Positions 39,212-48,639 of a stretch of 64,000 bases of DNA are shown here, piece by piece. The DNA is taken from positions 4,226,501-4,290,500 of the forward strand of contig JBBPUQ010000008.1 of assembly GCA_038501195.1 (NCBI GenBank), read 5' to 3'. This DNA comes from Nemania diffusa (Eukaryota > Ascomycota > Sordariomycetes > Xylariales > Xylariaceae). The notes under the pieces were generated by a model. That model saw nothing but the letters and a program-made list of their open reading frames with translations. It was not told where the DNA came from and did not search any database. Both the position numbers and the translations under genes were made by a program. Position 1 is the stretch's first letter. Each line of letters starts with the position of its first letter.

Positions 39212-39714
39212 TATATAGGCAAGCCGTAAGGGGGGTAGGTGCGAGAAGTAATAGGAAGGTGCGGGGGGGGTAGTAAGACCACTACAGTATTTAGCTTGAT
39301 TCTGTACTGCTACAGTCCTCCATTTACAATACAACATCCTTTTGGCCTCACAAGCCTATTCTGCCGTATGCAGAGAGACCCGGGTGCCTATCTAGGTGGT
39401 GGAGCCTGCGGTAGAGTACCTAGGTAAGAACTGGTCCGAGCTTGCTACCACTAATTGTAGGCAGGTACGGTACGGCCTACGCTATGTATATATAAAGTAG
39501 CTACAGTGTTAGGGACCTAGTCCCTCCATAACCTCTACAACCACTCTACAATGCAATGATAATTCTGCTACAATAACTGACAGCACACTTTAGGCCACGC
39601 TAACCGCGAGGGTCTGTAGCAGTACAGAAGCTAGCGAAAATACTGTAGTGGTCTCAATCACCCCACACCTTCCTTTTACTTTTCGCACCTACCCCCCTAT
39701 GCTGTAGGCATATA
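39212..39714. mobile_element. Fold-back / MITE-like element with ~105-bp inverted arms
   Basis: The left arm (39212-39318) and the reverse complement of the right arm (39611-39714) share GGGGGGTAGGTGCGA, AAGTAATAGGAAGGTG (AAGTAAAAGGAAGGTG on the right), GACCACTACAGTATT and TCTGTACTGCTACAG in the same order, with termini GTATAT...ATATAC. The 290-bp interior has no coding frame. Size, long imperfect arms and lack of a gene suit a non-autonomous DNA transposon. No clear target-site duplication was found. Confidence 0.75.
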
Positions 39715-40273
39715 CTTTGGTAGTTAAATGCGCCGCCATTGCTGCGATCGTGGCCCTGTAGCCCTTATAGCCCTGTAGAACCACCTATCTACACATCTCT
39801 CCTACACCTCTTGAGCGGAACTTGACCGGCAGAGAAGTGTTTGCAGAAAGGGCTATAAAAGCCTGAAGTTACGGGGTAAACCGTCATTTTCGCTTACTTG
39901 TTAACAGGCACATTAACGTTTATAAGCCCTTTACCGGGACTAGGACTAAACTAGGTACCTTCGTAGTTTTAATCCACGATCTATTGCGTAGGTCTCCATG
40001 TAATTACTAAAGCTGTAGACCGCCACTTTGAGAACCAACTAAGACACACTACAAGTACGTATAAGTCTGGGATTATGAATGTGTTAATGTAGGTGTAGGT
40101 GTATAAGTAGCTACACTGTAAATACTGCGTACCTAGGTTCTAACAATTACCTACTACAGGTAAGGTTGTAGGCCACCGTTGGCGTCGCGTTAACTAGGTA
40201 TCTAGGTCCTTGCACCCAATAAAACAATATCCTCTCGCATAGCATTTTCTCATATGTAAGTAGTGAGGTTGAA

Positions 40274-40306
40274 CCCTTTGGCCCGTGCACGTTTCATACT
40301 ATCCAG
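40274..40306 (+). repeat. Direct repeat, copy 2 (GGCCCGTGCACG)
   Basis: Second copy of 39175-39208, same orientation (CCCTTTGGCCCGTGCACGTT). Differences are mainly T for C and A for G. Confidence 0.7.
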
Positions 40307-40460
40307 GTAGGTTAGGTACCTGTGCGTCTACCTACTTCGATACGGCGGCATCTGCTCCTCATGTATTTAATCCTCGACACATAAACGCACATTACCACTT
40401 CAATCTTCAATCAATACCATACATTTAAATATACTATTAGTGAACTAGGTGGTAGTAAAA

Positions 40461-43280
40461 ATGTCTAGTCTAGACGTCGAGGCTGCTTTGGCCGAGGTGG
40501 AACAGCGCCTCGACGATCTTAAAGGTGATGTTAATGTCGACGAACTTAAAGATAAGTTCAGAGACGCCACGGAGAGGGCGAGCGAGGTAGAAAATAAGCT
40601 ACTCGTTTTGAGGAACGAGGTAACAAGCCTTCTCCAGAAGATCCCCTCTAACAAGGAGAGGCTTGAAGAGCAGGGCGCCAAGCTCAAGGACGCCAACGGC
40701 AAATATAATCTAGGCCAATGGCAAAACGTCGCAGAGTCATATAAGCAATCGCGGATCGACAACACGCTGCAATGGCTCCTTGCCTTGGATCCACATCATA
40801 ACCTGGATCTCTTGCGAAATATGTCTCCCGACCATAAGGCTGCCCTGCTTGACCTCGAGCGACAGCTTGTCGTGAAGAAGCTTGACAAGGCCACGGAGTC
40901 TATAAAGCTTCGAGAGGCTGAGATTTCGGGGATGAAATCCCAGATGGCCTCCAACAATAACGATATCCAAGCAATGGATAAGGCGAGAAAGTCGCTAGAA
41001 GCCCAACTTTCTGACCTGGAGGCGTCAAAGGCGCTCTTCAACAGCGATATGATATCGCTACATCCGGTTATGATTTAGCTCAGCAAGAGATGAGAGACGG
41101 GAAAGCTAGCATTGCCGCTAAAGAGACCGAGGTTGCTCGTCATATAGCCGAGAAGCAGAAGCAGCAAGATGAGTTGATGAGCAAGGATGCCATCATCTCG
41201 GGGCTTCGCAGAGCGTTAGGCGATGAGAGATCCGGGCATGAGAAGGCCGATAAACAGCGTCTCGATGTCGAATCTAACAATCGGACCTTGCAAGATGAGT
41301 TATTGCGCAAGGACGCTATTCTCTGGAGATTGGGCAAGGAGCTAGACGACGAGCGATTCGGGCACGAAAAGACCGATAAGCAGCGCCTCGACAACGAATC
41401 CAAGAATCGCACTTTGCAGAATGAGGTAATAGATAAAGACGCTAGTATCTCGAGATTAAGCAAGGAGTTAGGCGACGAGAGATTCGCACACGAGAAGACT
41501 AACAAACAGCTTCTGGATGCCGAATCTAAGAACCAGAGTAAAGACGACGTAGTTATAGAGCTCCGCGACAAGCTAAACAATGAGAGATCAGGTCACGGAA
41601 ATGCTCACAGACAGCGCCTCGATGCCGAATCCGAGAATCAGAAGCTGCGGGATAGGTTGACGAGCAAGGACGAACTCATCCTGGAAGTTCGCAACACGTT
41701 AGATGACGAGAAGGCGGGCCACGCAACCACGAACAGGCAGCGCCTCGATCCCGAATCGGAAAATCGGAGGCTGCTGAATGAATTGGTAACCAAGGACGGC
41801 ATAGCCTTGGAGCTTCGTAGCCAGCTCAATGACGAGAAGGCGGGCCATGGGGCTACTAACAGACAGCGCCTCGATGCCGAATCCAAGATCGCCAATCTGG
41901 AAGCGCAAGGTAAGAAGATGTCGGAGAGCTCAGTTCTGCCAGGAATCGATTGGCCCAACAAAACCTTGGCATGCTGAGCAAGGATGCCGAGCTGGCCAAG
42001 GAGAAGGAGACGTCCGCCAGCAAGGACAGCCTCCTCTCGGCTAAGGATAATGAGCTTCAACAGCTCAAAGAACAGTGTTCGCGACAAAAGGGTTTTGTCG
42101 TACAGGCGAATGCCGAGCTCGCTAAAGAAAAAGACACGTCCGCCAACAAAAACAGCCTCCTCTCGGCTAAGGATAATGAGCTTCAACAGCTCAGAAAACA
42201 GTATTTGCGACAAGATCTTCTCGCCCAGGCGAATGCTGACCCCGCCAAAGAGAAGGAGACGTCCGTTAGGAAGAGCACCGTCCTCTCGCTCAAGGATAAC
42301 GAGTTAACACAGCTCAAAGAAGAGCATTCGCGACAAGAAGCTCTTCTTCCACAGATGACCGCCGAGCTCGAAAAGGTAAGAGAAGATGTCTCGCGAAAGA
42401 ACGCTGACATCGAGCACAGTACGATAAGCTCGAAGAGCCACATTGGCAACCTCGCCTTATTGCTAATGAACCCAGAGCAAGACTTTCATTCTTGGCTGCC
42501 CTTGGTCACCTGCTTAGAGCTGACCGAGGGAGCTGCTACTGACCCCGTCGTCGACAACGCCCGATGGTGGACGGTAGCACCTTCGTGGAAGATGCAGCAG
42601 CAGACGGCCCGATCCTCTCCCGCACGGCCAGCTAGAATACTAGAATCCATCAGCCTCCTATATGGCGAGGCCTTGGTGGCGAGATGGTCAGAGGATGGCT
42701 GCGAGGCTCTTCAAAACATTATCCATTGTCTAGAGCAGGCCGAGGCGGCCCCGATAGCCATGGTGATGGAGCTGATCCGTTGCCTCTTAACTAGCCTACC
42801 CCGAGGAGATGACAACGTCGACGTCTTCGGTCTTATCTTCGGCACTTGCCAGATCGTCAGCCTCTTGCAGCTGAGATGGCCCGATACCGATACACTTGCC
42901 GACATGGAAGGCCAATGTCGGCAAATAGTAGAACGAGCATGTCCCGACTTACAACTGATCCACAGCCTTGTCGGGGGGTCGAACGTGGTACCAAGGTGAT
43001 ATTAGCCTTTATGGATCACGAGGAAATACCAGACGACTTCTCGGGCACTCCTCACAAGTACTGTCCCGAGCAGAAGACGCTCTTACTAGCCCCGACTACA
43101 GACGTGGTCTGGGCTCTTGATCTACGCCATTATATAATATGGCAGGTAGACAAATTAATGGGGCGCTCTCTCGACTACCGGCACTATCAACTCGATAGAC
43201 CTGGGGGTGGCGAAAGCATCACGGTTATGGCCGAGACAGATAAAGATCGTGACTTTATACTCGATTATCTAATTTTATAG
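40461..43280 (+). CDS. Giant heptad-repeat coiled-coil protein, broken by three frame changes
   Basis: ATG 40461 (MSSLDVEAALAEVEQRLDD) starts four consecutive open frames: 40461-41078, then about 41068-41890, about 41905-42999, and about 42975-43280. Each change is by one base in the same direction, so one missing base at each junction would restore a protein of about 940 residues. Residues about 1-205 are a first coiled coil. Next come six copies of a 42-residue unit (type KQRLDxESxNRTLQxEL...DERxGHEKTD), one copy exactly one heptad shorter. Three copies of a second 42-residue unit follow (AELAKEKETSASKDSLLSAK...). The last 260 residues are a globular domain (RILESISLLYGEALVARW; later LLLAPTTDVVWALDLRHY). 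Function unknown; it resembles scaffolding or myosin-tail-like rods. The frame changes may be real decay or assembly errors. Confidence 0.65.
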
Positions 43281-44893
43281 GTATCTTGAGTGGGCAGGGT
43301 AGTATGTTTGCTTTTAAAACTAAACATGTACGTATTAGATTAGATCAATAGCTTTATCCTATTTACTAGCGAGGTGCTGTAAATGATGTTGTTGTAAAGA
43401 TATTAAAGTTTGCTTGTTCGAAATTGCGACCGTGAGAGCTGTGATCGCAAGACAGAAATGAGGCCTGCTAACAGAGGGGTTACTCGCTAAGAGCTGGCGG
43501 TCTGGGGGGGTTGGGTTTGGCCCATTATAACTATAGCGCTTTTTTAGCGTATAGCGTGGACCTTGCAGATATTTACCGAAACTTATTAGATCTATAACAG
43601 CCTTTCATCGTCGTAAATAATAGCACTGGAATAGTCGATTAAACAAGCGCATAGAGAACTTTAGCATTAGAGATATTAAATGCTATGATAAAAGCTGCTT
43701 AGGTTTTAAGAAAACAATTTCTAAATCTTCCCACTTATAAAGATAAAAGGTTAAACTTTTTAATGCACCTATCTCGAGATACATAGAAAGATGCCGATAC
43801 TAAACCATGAGATAAAACTACAGCATGGGCCCTAGCCCGATTTGTGTAGACCAGCGGGATAAGCTTTACATTTAAGTAAAACTTCCTGTCTCGTGCAATA
43901 AGTGGTCTCTAGCATCAGCAGCCTAACCTGTGATAGCACAAGTATAGTAGTTAGTTTGAAACGGCGTGCTTTAGACGTATCTAAATGCACAGGGTAAGCA
44001 AGGCAAAGGCATGCTTAACTAAAAAGATAGACGGGACGGTTTTGGGACATATTTTGTAAAAGCTTCAAGTGGGTTATTTAAAAGTAAGGTTATTTATGTG
44101 TGTGTTAGAGACTCACAAATAGATAAAAATTAATTGAACTAGCAATCAAAAGGTGAAAAGATCACACTTCGAAGTCACGATAATGAGTTCTGTTAAGTAA
44201 TCTCGATATTGTAAAGCAATAGTCAACATAGTAAAATCTTCATGGAGGGTGCCAATTAAACGGAACGTGTAAAAAACACCGCACCCTTAATACTAGGCTA
44301 CCAGTCTCATAACCATCTAGAGGCTTTATAAAGCTTCTCGGCTGGGAAAAGCCAAGGAAACAAGGAACATATGTGGTTATTAAAAGTAGATTCATCCATG
44401 TAGAATACCTAGGTAGTTTCTAGCGAGTGGCTTGCTGTGGCTTGATAACCCGCACCGCCTCAATCATTAACGACATTCGACCTTACATATGCGCAACGAC
44501 AAGAGATTTGAACTCGCATGTTGCGGAATAAGAGAATTGGGTTTAGTACGAAACTAATGCGCGGGTACTACCCGATGACTGCTATATTGCAACGTTAGAG
44601 ACCGGCCCCTGTTAGTGCTCATTTGATTTGCCGACGTGGTTCATCAGGGGCCCAGCTCTACCGGCGCGAGCTAGAGCATTAGAGTCTTCTACTGCCATCT
44701 TGCTAGTGGCGTTACTATGGAACACAGGATGTCATCACAGAGGAGAGTGGCGGACGTAGAAGAATAAAGCTTTCGATAAGCGAATTTAATAGTACATGAA
44801 TCAATGCATACACCTAGCTGGCATGTTATAGCAAGCTATTTGTTGCTTCCAGACTTAATCTCTCTTAGGTATTTCCCCGTTGCGTGATCATAG
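43281..44893. other. Intergenic, degenerate sequence
   Basis: 1.6 kb without a supportable gene. Sequence near 43770-43830 (GAGATAAAACTAC...GGGCC) loosely resembles 36655-36690, possibly two worn copies of one element. A tRNA-like T-arm near 44505-44580 on the minus strand does not make a full cloverleaf. Confidence 0.35.
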
Positions 44894-46040
44894 TTATGTA
44901 TTTGGTGCCGAGGAGCCTTCCCCAGCGGCGGTCTTCTTCACAAGAGAGTCCGCCATCTCGTTCATCATAGTCTTGAGATTAGAAGGCTTGCGCGCAATTG
45001 GCTCGTTGTGGTGCCCAGTTAAAGAACGAGAAGGTCCTCGAGCGTAGAATAGCAAGTAGACAAGGTTTGGGACCGGGTCTCCAAGGTTCCAGTATGTACC
45101 CACATACTCCTTTAGACGCACGGGGAGCGACATGGGATGACCAATGTTGGTATATAGACGGATCCGGTCGCCTTCCCCGGGCTGGTCAGAGCAGCGGACC
45201 AAGGCGACAAGGGTATAGAGGCAACGCTCTTCGGACTCCGCTTTCACCAGAAAGTCCCGACCATCTCTGTCTTCGTGCGTCCTTCTGTGGTGTCGGATGT
45301 AGATCTGGCGCAGATCTTGATACGTCGCGGGTGCCTTGCCCTGGGCGGCATGCTGGTATCGTACGCGGATGATGGCAGGATTGTTGAACAGATATATGAA
45401 CTGCTCCCCCGTCTCTTTGCTGACAAGCGGACGAAAGAATCCGCTGATTCGGTCACCCAGAGGTTGTGTGCCGTCCCACTTGACGAGACTCTGTTGCACG
45501 ATGCTCTTTTGGTGCTCGATGACATGCCAACCCTGCGCTCCCTTGGTTCTCCCAAGGAGCGTCGAGTGGAAGAGTAGGAAAGGCCGTGTCTTCCAGAGCG
45601 AGTTCCACATTGCAGGCCTCTCGAGGAGCTCGAGGACGCTGACCCGACCTTGGGGGTCGTCTATCTTCTGCATCTCATAGAGGATAGTGGATTGTGCTGT
45701 GATGCTAGCGTCTGAGGTGTCTTGGAAGTCTGTCCAGATGAGACGCAGTAGCGGATGGTTTCGTTCTTCTTTCTAGATGACTTCGTCTGATCGGAAAGAA
45801 GAGTGAATCATGCTGTAGAGGTGTCGAAGAACGACAATTGCGGCATCGAAGTTCGTGTTGAACTTGAACGTGTGGAGATGCTGACGAGATGGCGCCTCTT
45901 CTACAAACGTCTTGCGAAAGGTGGCGGGATATGTTCTTGAGAGCACGAAGTTTTGGGCAACCTCGTCAGCTTTATGCTTGGCTCATAAACCGCCGAGATT
46001 ATCGTACAAGGATTCGGGGAGTGTCGAGACTCGCAGTCAT
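44894..46040 (-). pseudogene. Decayed orphan gene, ~380 codons
   Basis: The ATG-started frame 45673-44894 (259 residues) is only the 3' part of a longer coding sequence. The same frame continues upstream as smooth protein (NHPLLRLIWTDFQDTSD, HTFKFNTNFDAAIVVLRHLY, AKHKADEVAQNFVLSRTYPA) but is cut by TAG at 45773-45775 (one C-to-T change from CAG) and TGA at 45983-45985 (one change from CGA). A natural start, ATG 46040 (MTASLDTPRIL, after an ATC repeat), lies one frame off and needs an indel near 46005. The protein has PRFLLFHSTLLG-like and FIYLFNNPAIIRVRYQ strands, YTLVALVRC and LVYLLFYARG near the end. No family is recognised. It is divergent from the helicase-like gene at 46552. A shorter functional protein from 45673 is possible. 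Confidence 0.55.
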
Positions 46041-46551
46041 GATGATGATGATAAATCAAGAGGATGGGATGGTGGATGATGGCGAGGGTGGTGAAAATGC
46101 TAATCGCAATGATAAACGAGAAACTGCGGGTAGGATGTAATGGAGTGAAGGGGGCTGATATTGTTTAAGCTAAATTTAAAGATTTTGATCTTGAATATAA
46201 ACCAAGCCTTGGAATACCTAGGTAGGTAGGTAGGTCTACCTAGCTCTTGTATCTTCACTTATCTAGTATGTAGGTACCTTCCAGGTTTGCCTTTTTCTCA
46301 GCTTTCTCATCTCCTCATACCTTTCCCACCTTCCCATCACGTTACCTTCTCCTCTCTTTTTCACAACGCGAATCCTCTCACTGCGCGGAACAAAACTGTG
46401 GCGCTACACCACAGCATTATTACAACGTTGTCAAGGTGAGAATATTGATCATCTGAAGACCTCATATGGGGCCGTAGCCCTCAATCGTGCCAACTCACAC
46501 ACGCATAGCTCCCTTACTTACCTTCATCTGATCATCGTCGGGTTCGCAAGT
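46041..46551. promoter_or_regulatory. Divergent promoter region with TAGGTAGG repeat
   Basis: This is the 5' space of the helicase-like gene (plus) and the decayed gene (minus). It contains CCTAGGTAGGTAGGTAGGTC at 46208-46227 followed by CTACCTAG, a short palindromic arrangement, then a long pyrimidine-rich tract (46270-46380) of the kind found upstream of fungal transcription starts. Confidence 0.45.
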
Positions 46552-48639
46552 ATGAGCCAATCCAACAAACCACTACCACATGGCTGGCTTCAGCACAAAC
46601 CCGTTGTCGAAAAGCTCCTCTCGACTGCGAAAGAAGAAAATCATATATCCGCCCTTTATCTCTACGGTCCTCCTACCAGCGGACTCAGCACCTCGCTCGT
46701 AGATTTCGTCGTGCAGCAGGCCGAGGCCGGCCTCGCTCCTCGACGGGTCGTCTATATCACAGGGATCGAGTTAGACGAGCAATATGTCGGCGCTCTACGC
46801 AGTATCCAAGATAAGATGGGAGAGAATGATTATACTTACCGATTTACCATCAAAAGCGCCGAGCAGTTTTGCCAAGACTGTGAAAAGGGCAAGACACGAA
46901 TCGACAATGACTTGGTTTTGATGCTTGATGTCAGAATGTCTCCGACAGTGGCCGAGGAGATCATGTTCGCTCTGGTTCTTGAAGCCATGAGGGATGCCAT
47001 CCTGGGAAAGAAGAGAGGGGCCGAATCTCATATCGCCATCTTACTTCTTGGCTCTTCGTGGTTCTCGGAAAGGACCTTCAAGTCCTTCGAGAAGCTGATG
47101 CAAGCAACTCGACGATCGATCCAGGATACATACCCACCAGTCAGCTCTTCCAACCCCAGCCTCGAAGATCTGGACAACATCTTGGGACAGGCCCTAAAGG
47201 GAGGACGGCGGGTTGTTTTTAGCAAGCCCGACAGCTGGAACCCTTTCTACGTGTGTTCGCAGGTTGCCAGCTATCGGGGTAGCGACGGGAGGCCACTCGC
47301 GCTCGAAACACTACCAAGGGAAGGATGTGCTGCCCGAGATAGAAATGACATTAACCAATCTTTATGCTTACAAGTCGATCCGACATCGTTGTTCTCTACA
47401 TCTACGGACGTGAGCATAGTCCTGTTCGGCGACCATGTCCTCTCTGACGTCCTGGACCCAATCACTTCACAGGTAGTCCGAGTAGAGCGCCGACTCACGA
47501 GGTGTGAGTTGGAGAACGCTATAGCCTGGGCGCAGAGGTCAACAGTCCCGGCGCAACTGTTCACAAACTATACGCCGGAAAGCCTTGAGGGACTTAAGGA
47601 TGGGGACGAATGTCTCGGTCCGGCCTGGAGCACACGTCTCATGTCTCTCGTCCTACAGACCATTCATACGTTGGGAGACAATGGCAATCGGAGCATCCGG
47701 GAATTTGCTATCCGGTTCCCTGCTAATGACGTCGCATGGGCCGATAGGTGTCGTCGCCTCTCGGTTCTGGGATGCCTGAAGCAAAATCCCGATAATCAGG
47801 GGGCATACCATCTCGCTAGTCAGGGCCATTCGATGCTACGGCTCCTGAGAAACAGTGACCTAGAGTGGGAGGTGGCCTGGCTGTTGAGTGCTTGCGGAGA
47901 CGCTCGTATCGATACTTCGATCCGCCGGGTTCTATTATGCATGGCCTCCATCCTAACCTGCGACCCACCTACCTTTATCACCAAAGTCGGGACACAGAAG
48001 GCTGACGGAAGCCCGTATACCGAAAGCGATTTGCGGCATCTCTGTGCGCCCATTGTGAGACCATTTGCTACACACGGAATGTTGTGGCTTTACACAGGCA
48101 TCTTCCTTCAGCACCAAAATGCCTTGCTTGCCGACACGGCAGATCCCTACATTGTAATCAGTGTGGCTAAGGCGCGACAGATCGCAGAGTTATTCGACAT
48201 GCGGCTCTCCACTCTTTGCGGGCTGTCTCCATCAGAGGATCAATCTTGGACAGAAACTGCCTTAACTAGACAACAAGTGTTTATCATCCATAAGATATTG
48301 ACGTGGGCCTTCTTGCATCGTACTGTTTACTTCGAGAAGGAGACGCGAGAACGGGATAATAATGCCCATCTCGCCAAGGATTGTGTCTCGTTAAGCGATG
48401 TCCAGGTTAAGCAGGAGAAAGAGTTCTTAGATATCCAGAGATGGAGAGCACATGGAAACAGAGCAACAGAGGGTGGCGGGTTTTATGCCATATACAACCA
48501 ACTTGTGCTCAACAATGAGGGCAGTCAACCTCGTTATTTTGCAAGAGGACTAACTCGAATACCTGTTGCTACTCTCAAGATAGTTGAGGAGGAGAGTGGG
48601 ATTCCTTGGCCCGAATTAGTCAGGAGGACCTTAGACTAA
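46552..48639 (+). CDS. Degenerate DEAH/RHA-helicase-like protein
   Basis: A single exon of 695 residues from ATG 46552. The domain order recalls DEAH-box RNA helicases. A Walker A-like loop, LYGPPTSGLST (37-47), has the position of GxxGxGKST but Leu instead of the Lys. LVLMLDVRMSPTVAEEIMFA (121 onward) sits where the DEAH box should be but reads DVRM. RCELENAIAWAQRSTVPAQL resembles the RecA2 motif VI region without its Arg fingers. RRLSVLGCLKQNPDN and the following helices resemble the winged-helix/HA2 part, and IPVATLKIVEEESGIPWPEL may be the C-terminal OB region. It is therefore likely an inactive helicase paralogue that kept the fold, perhaps as an adaptor or RNA-binding protein. The family link is by eye only. 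It is intact, unlike its neighbours in this block. Confidence 0.6.
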   Translation: MSQSNKPLPHGWLQHKPVVEKLLSTAKEENHISALYLYGPPTSGLSTSLVDFVVQQAEAGLAPRRVVYITGIELDEQYVGALRSIQDKMGENDYTYRFTIKSAEQFCQDCEKGKTRIDNDLVLMLDVRMSPTVAEEIMFALVLEAMRDAILGKKRGAESHIAILLLGSSWFSERTFKSFEKLMQATRRSIQDTYPPVSSSNPSLEDLDNILGQALKGGRRVVFSKPDSWNPFYVCSQVASYRGSDGRPLALETLPREGCAARDRNDINQSLCLQVDPTSLFSTSTDVSIVLFGDHVLSDVLDPITSQVVRVERRLTRCELENAIAWAQRSTVPAQLFTNYTPESLEGLKDGDECLGPAWSTRLMSLVLQTIHTLGDNGNRSIREFAIRFPANDVAWADRCRRLSVLGCLKQNPDNQGAYHLASQGHSMLRLLRNSDLEWEVAWLLSACGDARIDTSIRRVLLCMASILTCDPPTFITKVGTQKADGSPYTESDLRHLCAPIVRPFATHGMLWLYTGIFLQHQNALLADTADPYIVISVAKARQIAELFDMRLSTLCGLSPSEDQSWTETALTRQQVFIIHKILTWAFLHRTVYFEKETRERDNNAHLAKDCVSLSDVQVKQEKEFLDIQRWRAHGNRATEGGGFYAIYNQLVLNNEGSQPRYFARGLTRIPVATLKIVEEESGIPWPELVRRTLD

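Larger units (their letters stand above)
38839..40460. other. Intergenic region with fold-back element
   Basis: No gene was seen between the two coiled-coil genes, which are divergently transcribed. The region holds an inverted-repeat element (39212-39714) and a direct repeat pair (39175-39208, 40274-40306). Several TAGGTACC and CCTACCTA motifs occur near 40180-40340, just upstream of the plus-strand gene. Confidence 0.5.

Noticed and set aside
41905..41935. 24-bp GTAAGA...CTCAG intron to explain the second frame change in the coiled-coil gene
   Set aside because: Far too short for a fungal intron, and its phase does not restore the downstream frame.
44500..44585. tRNA-like sequence on the minus strand
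   Set aside because: A GAG-TTCAAAT-CTC T-arm and a GCGCA/TGCGC acceptor-like pair can be drawn, but no proper D-arm or anticodon stem forms.
37480..48639. A Starship-type or other autonomous element in the orphan-gene block
   Set aside because: No tyrosine recombinase, transposase, reverse transcriptase or integrase motif was recognised on either strand.
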